Positions 1-7,834 of a stretch of DNA of 53,567 bases are shown here, one piece after another. This DNA comes from Actinomycetota bacterium. Its GTDB lineage: Bacteria > Actinomycetota > Actinomycetes > Nanopelagicales > Nanopelagicaceae. The stretch spans positions 1 to 53,567 of the forward strand of contig SYEK01000007.1 in assembly GCA_005800815.1 (NCBI GenBank). Direction: 5' to 3'. Numbering within the stretch: position 1 is the first letter of the stretch; every line of letters starts with the position of its first letter. Below the pieces are notes generated by a model. It did not search any database. It saw nothing but the letters and a program-made list of their open reading frames with translations, and had not been told where the DNA came from. The position numbers and the translations under genes are program-made.

Positions 1-96
1 GCCCTGGAGTAGGAGTTGTCTGTGGCCCTGGAGTAGGAGTTGTCTGTGGCCCTGGAGTAGGAGTTGTCTGTGGCCCTGGAGTAGGAGTTGTCTGTG
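1..96. repeat. Four exact 24-bp tandem repeats in coding DNA
   Basis: A 24-bp unit beginning gccctggagtaggag is repeated four times without change at 1-24, 25-48, 49-72 and 73-96, followed by a diverged partial copy. Read on the minus strand it encodes the octapeptide TTPTPGPQ. The array probably continues to the left of the window. Identical nucleotide copies suggest recent expansion by slippage. Confidence 0.9.
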
Positions 97-532
97 GCCC
101 TGGAGTTGTTCCGGTTGTTCCACCGCTGTTTAATGGTTGCCATGTCCCGTTTTTACAGATGATTTCACCACCATTGAGGGGGGCTTTAGCACCTTCATCT
201 GTGCACTTACCATTTAGTTGAACCCCTCCACTATCAATTGGTGTCGGTGTCGGTGTAGGTAACGGTGTAGGTGTTGGTGTAGGTGTAGGTAACGGTGTAG
301 GTGTTGGTGTCGGTGTCGGTGTCGGTGTTGATTTAGGGAGTGCTACGCCTTTATTCCAGACTAGTTTCTTGCCGCTTTTTATACAGGTGTATTTGAGGTT
401 ACCGCTAACTTTGACAGATCCAGCCTTAGTACAACTTTTACCTGAGAGGCCCGCTGCAAAGGCGGCCTGTAATGGCATCACTGTTCCTAGTAGTAGGAGA
501 AAGCTAAGGACCCAAGAGATGCGTAGTCGCAT
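1..532 (-). CDS. Secreted Thr/Pro-repeat protein, partial (C-terminus beyond window)
   Basis: The frame opens with ATG at 532 and stays open to the left window edge, so only the first 177 residues are visible. Residues 1-30 form a signal peptide: Arg at 2 and 4, a Leu-rich core, then an AFA-A type cleavage region. Next come two small Cys-pair modules. The first has SCTKAG, YTC and LVWNKG; the second has KCTDEG, IIC and GTWQPL. They are separated by a long run of Thr-Pro dipeptides and followed by tandem TTPTPGPQ octapeptides that continue to the edge. No enzyme motif is visible. I infer an exported surface or cell-wall protein with flexible linkers; its function is unknown. No ribosome-binding site precedes the ATG, but a promoter-like -10 box lies about 6 nt upstream, so the message may be leaderless. 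Confidence 0.75.
   Translation of the reverse strand, partial: MRLRISWVLSFLLLLGTVMPLQAAFAAGLSGKSCTKAGSVKVSGNLKYTCIKSGKKLVWNKGVALPKSTPTPTPTPTPTPLPTPTPTPTPLPTPTPTPIDSGGVQLNGKCTDEGAKAPLNGGEIICKNGTWQPLNSGGTTGTTPGPQTTPTPGPQTTPTPGPQTTPTPGPQTTPTPG
238..335. repeat. Degenerate Thr-Pro coding repeat
   Basis: Six-base units such as ggtgtc, ggtgta and ggtgtt, interrupted by ggtaac, encode about 30 residues of TP and LP dipeptides on the minus strand. The array sits between the two Cys-pair modules of the secreted protein and looks like an extended linker. Confidence 0.8.
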
Positions 533-538
533 ACAGAA

Positions 539-567
539 AAAATAGCAGAGTTTCAGGAGTATTTGAA
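539..567 (-). promoter_or_regulatory. Candidate promoter of the secreted repeat protein
   Basis: On the minus strand TTCAAA (567-562) and TATTTT (544-539) are 17 nt apart. The -10 box ends 6 nt before the ATG at 532, so transcription would start at or next to the start codon. Confidence 0.4.
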
Positions 568-751
568 GTACTTCCTCTACGTTGATGAGTGGCCCCTAGT
601 GCCTAATCTCAACTGCGGCACATGAGCAGGGCATGCCAAGAGGTATTGCATCAGGCCTAAAGGACAGCCTGCATCGGTGGTGTGACTGCGAGTAGATAAA
701 AAGGGGAGTTCTCCACAGTTTTCCCCATCAAATCGCGAAGGCGATATCAGA

Positions 752-1993
752 GTGCGCACCCTTAGCGGTATGAGAGAGATAACTGAGAATTCACAACTAA
801 CTATTAGCAGATCGGCTTTTCATGGCCTATTTCCGCGTTTAAAAAATGGGGTCTATATCAGCCGAGTATCGGCAGTTGAAGAGAGTTCGATTCACGTAGC
901 TTCATCTACCCATGCGATTAGAATCTCCCACAGTGGGGCTCGCGCAATAATCGCCCAACTCAATGGTTCACAGACCCCTGATCAAATTAGTGAGACTTTA
1001 TCGGCACCCATCGAGGTTATTGATCAAGTACTCACTCAACTCAGTGCTGCAAACCTCATCGATACGGTTAGAAACACAATCACATTACATAATCGATTCC
1101 AATCCATGATTGCAGCGCGTGCGGCACATACCAAGGATCAATCACTTGATGCAGCATTTAGCCAATTACAAAAGAGATTAGTACCAGAGTTAGCACAAGT
1201 GACTTGGATAAAAGGTGTCACCGACGGTGGTGTCGAACTATTATCGATGAGACAAAACTTTGGTATCGAAATCTTTGGAAGTTCTCGAACAGCAACACTT
1301 ATCTGTTCAATTCTTCTAGCTAGTGGCGTGACAAATACCCGCTTTGCACTGAGTGCAACACAGCAACATCCCTTTATTAGCGATGGAGATTTGGGTACTG
1401 GAGCATTACGCATGAGTGATATCGGTCTAAATTTTCGTGGCAGAGTTGAGGAGCTCTCACGTGAATGGTCACTCTTTCCAGTCGCCTCCCGACCTGGCTC
1501 AACTTTCAAACCTGCGCCAGATATAGCACTAGATCGCACTTTGCGGATCGTTGTAGGCAATTATGAACCAGAGCTCATCGAGCACTTTATGCGTGATGGA
1601 AACGACTACCTCCTTGTGGGAAAGAGCGCTGGAGGGGTTGCTGTGTGTGGGCCCATAGTCCAGCCAGGGCGCACTCCCTGTCTGCAATGTCTGGCATTAG
1701 CCGCTGAAGATAGGTTCGGTAGCTTTCACAGCCAATTAAGGGCGACTCATGGAACAAGTGAGGAGTTACCCATTGCGATTGCACATCAATTGGCCGCAAT
1801 TACCGCTCATACAGTCTTGCGCTTGATAGATACTGGGGACTCACCACTAAAAGGAGCCCAAATTTTTTTGGAGTATCTCCAACCTTTCATCCCAAAGCTT
1901 CATCGGTTTTCACGCCATCCACAGTGCATATGTACCTGGGGTGATAGCCCAGCCACAAACCTCGAAGGATATACACAAGAGGCTTTGGATTAA
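752..1993 (+). CDS. Degenerate E1/ThiF-like protein (TOMM leader-binding-like)
   Basis: This 413-residue protein resembles the actinobacterial family annotated as TOMM precursor leader peptide-binding or cyclodehydratase-like proteins. Residues about 30-105 look like a winged-helix RRE/PqqD-like domain. Residues about 165-395 resemble an E1/ThiF fold, including the sequence QPGRTPCLQC. Four cysteines, C310, C313, C392 and C394 (CxxC and CIC), would form the structural zinc site. The Gly-rich ATP loop expected near residue 176 reads FGSSRTA, so adenylation is probably lost. The family is often found without a thiazole/oxazole peptide cluster, and no precursor or dehydrogenase gene is seen here. 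The GTG at 752 has a weak GAAGG upstream; the ATG at 770 is an alternative start. The neighbouring pilin-like genes run in the same direction. The role is unknown. Confidence 0.6.
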   Translation: MRTLSGMREITENSQLTISRSAFHGLFPRLKNGVYISRVSAVEESSIHVASSTHAIRISHSGARAIIAQLNGSQTPDQISETLSAPIEVIDQVLTQLSAANLIDTVRNTITLHNRFQSMIAARAAHTKDQSLDAAFSQLQKRLVPELAQVTWIKGVTDGGVELLSMRQNFGIEIFGSSRTATLICSILLASGVTNTRFALSATQQHPFISDGDLGTGALRMSDIGLNFRGRVEELSREWSLFPVASRPGSTFKPAPDIALDRTLRIVVGNYEPELIEHFMRDGNDYLLVGKSAGGVAVCGPIVQPGRTPCLQCLALAAEDRFGSFHSQLRATHGTSEELPIAIAHQLAAITAHTVLRLIDTGDSPLKGAQIFLEYLQPFIPKLHRFSRHPQCICTWGDSPATNLEGYTQEALD

Positions 1994-2057
1994 AAGATAC
2001 AGCTAGCCAAAAGCAGAAGACTTGACCACCCAATCAACTTACAATTTAGGAGGAGTA

Positions 2058-2291
2058 ATGAATGGATTATTAGAGCGTTGTATACAGATGGAGATCTCAT
2101 TACGTGATGAATTAACTCGAGCTCATAAGAGTTTTTTTCACCGACTACGTGATGAGCAGGGTGATGTTCCAGGATGGGTTCTTGTCGTTCTCATGACCAC
2201 AGGTCTAGTGACTGCGTTATGGACGATTGCCGCACCACGTTTATCGGCAATCCTTAAGAATTCATTAGATGCCATGAATGGAATCCGTTAA
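2058..2291 (+). CDS. Small Flp/pilin-like membrane protein
   Basis: A 77-residue protein. The start is the ATG at 2058, 4 nt after a strong AGGAGG-type site (2049-2054). A charged N-terminal region of about 39 residues leads to DEQGDVPGW, then one hydrophobic helix (about 40-59) and a short tail. The layout of short charged leader, Gly, then helix is that of Flp/Tad-type prepilins. There is no Glu at +5 after the candidate cleavage glycine, so processing by a TadV-like peptidase is uncertain. It is first of four small overlapping genes of the same design, which suggests co-translation and one assembly. No TadA ATPase or TadB/TadC platform gene is in the window. Confidence 0.6.
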   Translation: MNGLLERCIQMEISLRDELTRAHKSFFHRLRDEQGDVPGWVLVVLMTTGLVTALWTIAAPRLSAILKNSLDAMNGIR

Positions 2292-2307
2292 GGCGAGGAG
2301 ATCGATT

Positions 2308-2679
2308 GTGCTTCAAAAAGTGAAGAGATATACCGCAAGAATCAGCGATGAAAGAGGCAATGTGGAGAGTGCCATGGTACTTATTCCACTCCTTATCCTC
2401 TTTCTCATCGGTATCGAGCTGATAGTTGCTACTCATCTGCGCAATAGTGATGCCGCCCTCGCTCAGGGTGAGGCGTCGGCTCGGGCAATTAGTGGACAGA
2501 TCCTCTCGAGTGATGAGGTCATCAAGCTCGACTCTTCTGACCCTTTCTTGCATATTCGACTTCTGATTACGCGCCGTCGCTCCACTCTTCCCCAGATTGT
2601 CCCGGGCTTGATCGCCTTGATGGGTGGCTCACCCTCGACTGATGTGAAAGGTGTTGCGATTATGGAGCCGACTCATTGA
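2308..2679 (+). CDS. TadE-like pseudopilin
   Basis: A 123-residue protein. I place the start at GTG 2308 because GGCGAGGAG (2292-2300) lies 7 nt upstream; an ATG at 2278 would overlap the previous gene and lacks such a site. Residues 12-40 read DERGNVES followed by a long hydrophobic helix, the typical N-terminus of TadE/TadG minor pilins, where Glu follows soon after the cleavage Gly. The rest is a soluble, probably extracytoplasmic domain without recognisable motifs. It overlaps the next gene by 4 nt. I infer a minor pilin of a Tad-like fibre; family-level function only. Confidence 0.6.
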   Translation: MLQKVKRYTARISDERGNVESAMVLIPLLILFLIGIELIVATHLRNSDAALAQGEASARAISGQILSSDEVIKLDSSDPFLHIRLLITRRRSTLPQIVPGLIALMGGSPSTDVKGVAIMEPTH

Positions 2680-3095
2680 TAGTGAACACTCTTCACAAAA
2701 GATTGGCCAGTGAAAGCGGAAGTGCGATTGTTGAGTTTGTAGTCCTAGCAATCCCACTTTTCATCCCTGTCTTCATCTATCTTCACCTCTTTGCTTCAAT
2801 CAGTGGCAACGAAGCGATTGTAAGGACCCTAGCCCGCGAGGGTCTACGTGCATATGTTGTAAGTGCTAACGATCATGCTGGACGTCAAGTATCCGAGCAA
2901 GCGATCTCAATTATCGCTACGCACTTGGGACTGGCCCAGCGTGAGATTAATACCTTGTCGTTGCGCTATGAGTGTTCCCATAGTCCGTGCCTATCTGCAG
3001 AGGGACGGATTCGATTGACGGTCTCATACATCGATCAACAGTCACGTCGCAGGATTATCGCCTCGGCCCAGGAGCATATATCTCCATGGATGTGA
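2676..3095 (+). CDS. TadE-like pseudopilin
   Basis: A 139-residue protein with ESGSAIVEF at residues about 13-21, then a hydrophobic helix. This is the TadE signature of Gly, small residues, Val-Glu-Phe, then a membrane helix. The C-terminal part has a Cys pair (YECSHSPC), which may form a disulphide outside the membrane. The start is either TTG 2676, overlapping the previous stop, or GTG 2682; no strong ribosome-binding site decides between them. The gene overlaps the next by 10 nt. By family it is a minor pilin, but the assembly machinery is not nearby. Confidence 0.6.
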   Translation: MIVNTLHKRLASESGSAIVEFVVLAIPLFIPVFIYLHLFASISGNEAIVRTLAREGLRAYVVSANDHAGRQVSEQAISIIATHLGLAQREINTLSLRYECSHSPCLSAEGRIRLTVSYIDQQSRRRIIASAQEHISPWM

Positions 3096-3637
3096 AAAAG
3101 ACATGTCGAACCAGATCTTGTGACGAGCATGGTTCCTTGAGCGTCGTAATTATTGGCTTATTTCTTATCACACTCGTCTGCTTGATGGTAGTTACCAATG
3201 TTGCAACGGTCTTAGTTGCTAAACGTTCGCTAGCACAGGCTACAGAGGCTGCGGCCCAACGGGGTGTGCACTCTTTGGATAAATCGGCGTATTACACGGG
3301 TAAGGGCACGATGTTTACTGCACCACGTGCAGTCATTACTGCACGAGAGAGTGCACCAATCCCAATTAACTGTAGCCAAGCAGTCGTTGATGTAATGCTC
3401 GAGCTTCGTAACTGGAGTAATGATGATGGGGCGATGAAGAGATATGAGCTACAAGGGATTGTTTTGGCAGATCTCAAGTGTGATGGGACGACCCTGGAGA
3501 TATCGACATATTCGCACGTCAAACTCCCATTTACGCTGCCTTTTTCATCAATGGATTCTGCGATCCTTACCTCTACTGTCGGTGCGACTAACCAAGTACA
3601 AGAGGGCTTCTATCTCTTCGGAGTTCGCCTGCACTAA
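3086..3637 (+). CDS. TadG-like / helicase-secretion-neighbourhood (Rv3654c-like) protein
   Basis: A 183-residue protein starting at ATG 3086, with GGAG (3071-3074) 11 nt upstream; the longer open frame to the left overlaps the previous gene and is not needed. DEHGSLSV (about 15-22) precedes one hydrophobic helix and the sequence [17 protein letters not shown], which matches the small TadG-like proteins that end actinobacterial Tad loci. Two cysteines (near residues 93 and 132) sit in the soluble domain. Its stop lies 23 nt before prfB, so transcription may run on into prfB. The exact role is unknown. Confidence 0.55.
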   Translation: MDVKKTCRTRSCDEHGSLSVVIIGLFLITLVCLMVVTNVATVLVAKRSLAQATEAAAQRGVHSLDKSAYYTGKGTMFTAPRAVITARESAPIPINCSQAVVDVMLELRNWSNDDGAMKRYELQGIVLADLKCDGTTLEISTYSHVKLPFTLPFSSMDSAILTSTVGATNQVQEGFYLFGVRLH

Positions 3638-3660
3638 TCGCACTGGGCTATCCTTCATAC

Positions 3661-4761
3661 ATGGCCGCACGTGAATATGGATTAGAGATCAATGTGATCG
3701 ATGCGACCCTGGTTTCGATTGAAAAAGTCCTTGATCTTCCCAAATTACGGGCAATTTCAGTCGCACTCGAAGGCGAGGCTGGAGCAGTCAATCTCTGGGA
3801 TAACCCGGAGAATGCACAGAAGGTAACGAGCCGACTTTCTCGTGTGCAGACTGAGATCAATAAGTTGACTGGACTTCGCAGACGAGTTGAGGATCTGCCC
3901 ATTCTCTTTGAGCTAGCTGTGAGTGAGCCCGTAGGTAGCGCTAGGGCCGATGCCGAGCGAGAGTTAGATTTGGTGAAGAGATTGGTTGGAGAGTTAGAGG
4001 TACAGACATTACTTAACGGTGAATATGATGATCGTGATGCATTGATAACGATTCGCTCGGAGGCTGGTGGGGTCGAAGCCGCTGATTGGGCCGAGATGAT
4101 CATGCGTATGTATCTGCGCTATTGCGAGCGCCATAACTTCTCAGTAAATGTCTTGGAAACCTCCTATGCAGAGGAGGCGGGAATCAAATCCACAACCTTC
4201 CGAGTCAGTGCGCCCTATGCATATGGAACTCTCTCGGTTGAGCAGGGAACGCACCGGCTAGTTCGAATCTCACCCTTTGATAGTCAGAGCCGGCGCCACA
4301 CATCCTTTGCTGGTGTGGAGGTGGTACCAGTTGTGGAGCAGAGTGATCATGTCGAGATTGATGATAAAGAGGTCCGTGTGGATGTGTATCGCTCCTCAGG
4401 TCCAGGAGGTCAGGGTGTGAACACCACTGACTCAGCGGTGCGCCTGACGCATATTCCAACTGGAATCGTGGTCTCATGCCAAAACGAGCGCTCGCAGATT
4501 CAAAATAAGGCCACGGCGATGGCTGTACTGCAATCGAAGTTATTAGAGCGCCGTCGACAGGAAGAGATAGCGAAAATGAATGCGCTCAAGGGGGACAACT
4601 CGGGCTCATGGGGAAATCAGATGCGCTCTTATGTATTGGCTCCGTATCAGATGGTCAAAGATCTCCGAACCGATTATGAAACGGGAAATACCTCAGCGGT
4701 TCTCAATGGTGAGATTGATGAGTTTATCGAGGCGGGAATTCGCTGGCGTCGGAGCTCATAG
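3661..4761 (+). CDS. prfB: Peptide chain release factor 2
   Basis: RF2 reads UGA and UAA and releases the nascent chain from the ribosome. The 366-residue protein has the stop-recognition tripeptide SPF at 204-206 and the catalytic GGQ at 249-251 inside [11 protein letters not shown]. The length is normal. The first codons contain no in-frame UGA or CUUUGA slippery site, so the autoregulatory +1 frameshift of enteric prfB is absent, as is usual in actinobacteria. The order prfB-ftsE-ftsX-smpB-ssrA is conserved in actinobacteria. The GGQ would be methylated by the PrmC encoded at 37336. Confidence 0.96.
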   Translation: MAAREYGLEINVIDATLVSIEKVLDLPKLRAISVALEGEAGAVNLWDNPENAQKVTSRLSRVQTEINKLTGLRRRVEDLPILFELAVSEPVGSARADAERELDLVKRLVGELEVQTLLNGEYDDRDALITIRSEAGGVEAADWAEMIMRMYLRYCERHNFSVNVLETSYAEEAGIKSTTFRVSAPYAYGTLSVEQGTHRLVRISPFDSQSRRHTSFAGVEVVPVVEQSDHVEIDDKEVRVDVYRSSGPGGQGVNTTDSAVRLTHIPTGIVVSCQNERSQIQNKATAMAVLQSKLLERRRQEEIAKMNALKGDNSGSWGNQMRSYVLAPYQMVKDLRTDYETGNTSAVLNGEIDEFIEAGIRWRRSS

Positions 4762-4827
4762 GGCCACTTACTTCTGCAAATATCGGCTTACGTATCACCC
4801 TAAATATTGCCTTAATCACAGGATTTC

Positions 4828-4861
4828 ACAGGCTCATCTGCGCGTTAGATGAGCCTGTTTT
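4828..4861 (+). terminator. Rho-independent terminator after prfB
   Basis: CAGGCTCATCT (4829-4839) pairs perfectly with AGATGAGCCTG (4847-4857) around a 7-nt loop and is followed by TTTT. It separates prfB from ftsE. Confidence 0.85.
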
Positions 4862-4940
4862 CACAATCCATCCATAAACTATTCCTATAGCGCTCTCGTC
4901 AAAATAACTCGTGGGCCTGGATTAGCTTTGGGAGATTGAG

Positions 4941-5630
4941 ATGATTCGCTTTGAGAACGTCACCAAGATCTACTCAGGCCAAGAACGGGCGGCCCTTGAC
5001 TCGGTAAATCTAGAGATCATCAAAGGTGAATTCGTTTTCCTTGTGGGCCTATCGGGCTCAGGTAAGTCAACTTTTCTGCGCCTTATCTTGCGCGAGGATC
5101 GTCCTACCTCCGGAGTTATTCATGTAGCCGGCAAGGACTTAGGCGCACTTGCCAACCATAAAGTTCCAGAGCTACGCCGCCAGGTGGGGACCGTCTTTCA
5201 AGATTTCCGTTTGCTCCCAAATAAGACCATTACTGAGAATGTCGCCTTTACTCTGCATGTGCTGGGATATTCGCAGAAGGAGATAAACCGAGAAGTCCCG
5301 GAGGTTCTCGAGCTTGTTGGCCTGGAAGATAAGGGTGATCGCCTACCCTCTGAGATCTCAGGGGGGGAGCAACAGCGTGTTGCGATTGCACGCGCTTATG
5401 TGAGTCGCCCACCGATTCTCATCGCCGATGAGCCAACAGGAAACTTAGATCCTGCCACGAGCGTTGGAATCATGAAGCTTCTTGATCGGATCAATCGTGA
5501 GGGAACGACTGTTTTGATGGCCACCCATGATTCAGGGATCGTCGATCAGATGCGCAAGCGTGTCATTGAACTCGATTTAGGCCATGTCATCCGCGATCAG
5601 GTGCGCGGCGTCTATGGTTATACCGGATAG
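4941..5630 (+). CDS. ftsE: Cell division ATP-binding protein FtsE
   Basis: FtsE is the cytoplasmic ATPase of the FtsEX complex, which controls septal peptidoglycan hydrolases. The 229-residue protein has Walker [10 protein letters not shown] (36-44), signature SGGEQQR (140-146) and Walker B ILIADEP (159-165). GGGAGATTGAG precedes the ATG. ftsX follows after 12 nt, so the two are co-transcribed and probably co-translated. A terminator separates the pair from prfB. Length and motifs are normal. Confidence 0.95.
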   Translation: MIRFENVTKIYSGQERAALDSVNLEIIKGEFVFLVGLSGSGKSTFLRLILREDRPTSGVIHVAGKDLGALANHKVPELRRQVGTVFQDFRLLPNKTITENVAFTLHVLGYSQKEINREVPEVLELVGLEDKGDRLPSEISGGEQQRVAIARAYVSRPPILIADEPTGNLDPATSVGIMKLLDRINREGTTVLMATHDSGIVDQMRKRVIELDLGHVIRDQVRGVYGYTG

Positions 5631-5642
5631 AGGAGCCTAGCT

Positions 5643-6545
5643 ATGCGCGCACGCTTTCTTGCAAGTGAAGTTGGAATTGGCCTTCGTCGAAATCTAACAA
5701 TGACCTTTGCCGTCATCGTTACCACAGCAATCTCCCTATCCTTACTGGGAGTTGGCCTTCTTGCCAACGCCCAGGTAGATGCGATGAAAGATTATTGGTA
5801 TGACAAGATCGAGGTCTCGGTCTTTCTCTGTGGCTCTCTCTCTGAGTCCCCATCATGCTCTGGAGGAGTTGTCTCATCTGCCCAGCGACTTGCGATTCAG
5901 CAGGATATTCAAGAGATGGCCTCAGTCGAGAGCGTATTTTATGAATCACAGTCACAGGCCTTTGAACGCTTTCAGGAGCGCTTCAAAGACTCTGCCATCG
6001 CAGCAAATGTAACTGCCGATCAACTCCCAGAGTCATTTCGTGTCAAACTCAAGGATCCAACTCAGTTTGCGGTCATCGTAAGCGCGTTCTCTGGCCGCCC
6101 AGGTGTCGATGTGGTGCAAGATCAACGCAGTATCCTAGAAAAATTCTTTCAGCTCCTAGAGGTCCTTCGTAACGGTGCTCTCTTGGTCGGCCTGGCATCT
6201 GTACTCACGGCTGCGCTGTTAATCAGTAACACACTTCGAATCGCAGCATTCAATAGGCGCCGTGAAACGGGAGTAATGAAATTGGTCGGCGCATCCTCTT
6301 GGTCCATCCAACTCCCATTTCTTCTTGAGGGAATCATCTCAGCGATCATCGGTTGGGGGCTAGCAACTGGATTACTAGCCGCCCTCAAAGGTGTAGTCGA
6401 CTCAAAGGTTGCACCCCTACTCACATTCACTAACTTCTTCGGATGGAATGAGGTGTGGGTGGCATCGGGATATCTTCTTGCCGCAGGTCTCTTTGTATCC
6501 ACTACTGCATCACTGATTACGTTGCGCCGCTATTTGAAGGTCTAA
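5643..6545 (+). CDS. ftsX: Cell division protein FtsX
   Basis: FtsX is the membrane partner of FtsE and passes ATP hydrolysis to extracytoplasmic murein hydrolases. The 300-residue protein has one N-terminal membrane helix (about 18-43), an outside domain of about 130 residues containing a Cys pair (CGSLSESPSC), and three C-terminal helices (about 175-198, 226-248, 270-293). This is the standard FtsX topology. AGGAG lies 8 nt before the ATG. The last helix is followed by a short basic tail. In actinobacteria the usual partner is a RipC-type hydrolase, which is not encoded here. Confidence 0.93.
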   Translation: MRARFLASEVGIGLRRNLTMTFAVIVTTAISLSLLGVGLLANAQVDAMKDYWYDKIEVSVFLCGSLSESPSCSGGVVSSAQRLAIQQDIQEMASVESVFYESQSQAFERFQERFKDSAIAANVTADQLPESFRVKLKDPTQFAVIVSAFSGRPGVDVVQDQRSILEKFFQLLEVLRNGALLVGLASVLTAALLISNTLRIAAFNRRRETGVMKLVGASSWSIQLPFLLEGIISAIIGWGLATGLLAALKGVVDSKVAPLLTFTNFFGWNEVWVASGYLLAAGLFVSTTASLITLRRYLKV

Positions 6546-6568
6546 TTTCGCCTTTCACGTGCGGCATG

Positions 6569-6585
6569 CCTTGAAATATTCAAGG
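6569..6585. other. Perfect inverted repeat downstream of ftsX
   Basis: CCTTGAA-ATA-TTCAAGG forms a perfect 7-bp inverted repeat with a 3-nt centre. It has no T-run, so it is a poor terminator. A protein-binding operator is the other possibility; neither is proven. Confidence 0.4.
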
Positions 6586-6651
6586 TTCCAACTTGCTAAT
6601 CAACGCTTCAACCACCATCGCCTTAATGAGAGAATAGGGGTTGTGGTCCGA

Positions 6652-6683
6652 TGCTGGACCCAGCAAAGGCAAACAGCCTTTGC
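6652..6683 (+). promoter_or_regulatory. Two overlapping hairpins in the smpB leader
   Basis: TGCTG (6652-6656) can pair with CAGCA (6661-6665), and GCAAAGGC (6663-6670) with GCCTTTGC (6676-6683). The two stems share bases 6663-6665, so they exclude each other. They end 26 nt before the smpB start. The structure is seen; regulation is conjecture. Confidence 0.35.
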
Positions 6684-6709
6684 ATACTCGCTAGGGTGGT
6701 GATGCGGTC

Positions 6710-7213
6710 ATGGTCAAAGAGGTGGGCCGCAAGGTCATCGCTCAAAACAAGAAGGCACGTCAGGATTATTCAATCGAGGATGTCTTTGAGTGCGGCCTAG
6801 TTCTATTGGGCACAGAGGTCAAATCATTACGGCTTGGTCGTGCATCCCTGATTGATGGCTTTGCCATGCTCAATGATGGGGAGTTATGGCTGGGCGGTGT
6901 GCACATCCCTGAGTACACCGAGGCAAGTTGGACTAATCACACTCCCCGTCGAGTTCGTAAACTACTGGTGCATCGGGCAGAGCTCAATAAATTAGCGTCA
7001 AAACTCAAGGACTCTGGAACAACGCTTATCCCGCTCTCTCTCTATTTCAAAGATGGCAAGGCAAAGGTGGAGATCGCACTTGCCCGCGGAAGAAGAGCCC
7101 ACGACAAGCGTGAGGCGCTTAAGGCCCGCGAGGCCGACCGTGAAGTTGCACGTGTTGTCTCACGGGCTAACTCGGGTAAAAGTAGTAAGGCCTCTCACTC
7201 CTACGAGGATTAG
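6710..7213 (+). CDS. smpB: SsrA-binding protein SmpB
   Basis: SmpB binds tmRNA and carries it to stalled ribosomes for trans-translation. The 167-residue protein has the family sequence [31 protein letters not shown] at residues about 11-41, only part of which is needed for recognition, and a basic C-terminal tail ([20 protein letters not shown]) that enters the mRNA channel. GGGTGGTGATG lies upstream of the ATG. ssrA begins 236 bp downstream on the same strand, so the two partners are physically linked. Confidence 0.96.
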   Translation: MVKEVGRKVIAQNKKARQDYSIEDVFECGLVLLGTEVKSLRLGRASLIDGFAMLNDGELWLGGVHIPEYTEASWTNHTPRRVRKLLVHRAELNKLASKLKDSGTTLIPLSLYFKDGKAKVEIALARGRRAHDKREALKAREADREVARVVSRANSGKSSKASHSYED

Positions 7214-7276
7214 CAAAGTAACCAGGCTCTACCCTTGCGAACTACTGTGAGTAACTCAGCCTGATCACAAAGGATT

Positions 7277-7304
7277 TTGAAAGCCTGAATCTTTGTCCTA
7301 TAAT
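7277..7304 (+). promoter_or_regulatory. Strong sigma-70-type promoter upstream of ssrA
   Basis: TTGAAA (7277-7282) and a perfect TATAAT (7299-7304) are separated by 16 nt. Transcription would start near 7311, about 140 nt before the mature tmRNA end. It therefore drives either a long tmRNA precursor or a separate short RNA. Confidence 0.65.
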
Positions 7305-7310
7305 TGAACT

Positions 7311-7420
7311 ACCGCCGCTCCGTTCACCTCTTAGTTCTGAAAAAACTAGGGTGATGCTGCGACGGTATGCAGTACTGACAACTACATAGAGAAGTAAGAA
7401 ATACGTTTCTTTTTCTCCAA
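7311..7420 (+). ncRNA. Candidate structured RNA between smpB and ssrA
   Basis: No convincing reading frame lies here. Downstream of the TATAAT promoter, bases 7330-7336 pair with 7344-7350 (7 bp, one G-U). CTGC and GCAG near 7357-7372 can pair. A 12-bp stem with one bulged T (7389-7401 with 7406-7417) closes on the tetraloop TACG, and its 3' arm is T-rich. This could be the tmRNA precursor leader or a short RNA of about 110 nt ending at the last hairpin. Confidence 0.35.
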
Positions 7421-7449
7421 GCTCTACGTGTGAAAGCACGATAAATCTT

Positions 7450-7818
7450 GGGGGTGAACGGTCTCGACTTTGGATGTTGAGGCAGGGGAAGCGGGCCGAG
7501 GAAGCCGGAATGATCTCGCAAACCAATAATCCGTGCAAAAAATAACTGCAGACCTTAAAAAGTCTGATTTCACACTAGCTGCATAAGCTACTGTAAATCC
7601 GTTAGCCCAGGTGCCGCTCTCGGCCTGGAATCTAGCGTCGACTAGGGGGCTTTTCACTTCATTGGTGTTGCAGACGATGAAGGAGAACAGTTTTGCAACT
7701 GAGTTCGTCGGAGAAATGTGTGTAAAAACTTCGGGACTGAGAAAGCGTTAATCACACTACGCCCGTAGAAGCCCTGTTTGAATACCGAAGGACCCGGGTT
7801 CGATTCCCGGCACCTCCA
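7450..7818 (+). ncRNA. ssrA: Transfer-messenger RNA (tmRNA)
   Basis: tmRNA rescues stalled ribosomes and adds a degradation tag. The 5' end GGGGGTG pairs with CACCTCC (7811-7817) as a 7-bp acceptor stem with one G-U. The 3' part carries a T-arm with GGTTCGATTCC. The 3' CCA is not encoded, because the next bases are CAG. The tag frame runs from GCA 7548 to TAA 7584-7586 and encodes ADLKKSDFTLAA. The ending LAA is the classic protease signal, and the 12-residue length matches the tags I recall for other actinobacteria. The resume codon is inferred from the frame and the ending, not proven. Confidence 0.93.
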
Positions 7819-7834
7819 CAGCGAGTGATGCTTT

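Noticed and set aside
1-96. Short regular repeats that could suggest a CRISPR array
   Set aside because: The units are contiguous, have no spacers and encode an in-frame octapeptide.
1138-1560. 140-codon frame on the minus strand
   Set aside because: It lies wholly inside the E1-like gene, has no ribosome-binding site and no family features.
3661-3760. Programmed +1 frameshift in prfB
   Set aside because: The frame is open from the ATG; there is no early in-frame UGA or slippery CUUUGA.
7242-7657. Minus-strand frames across the smpB-ssrA gap and tmRNA
   Set aside because: They run antisense to tmRNA and have low-complexity, family-less translations.
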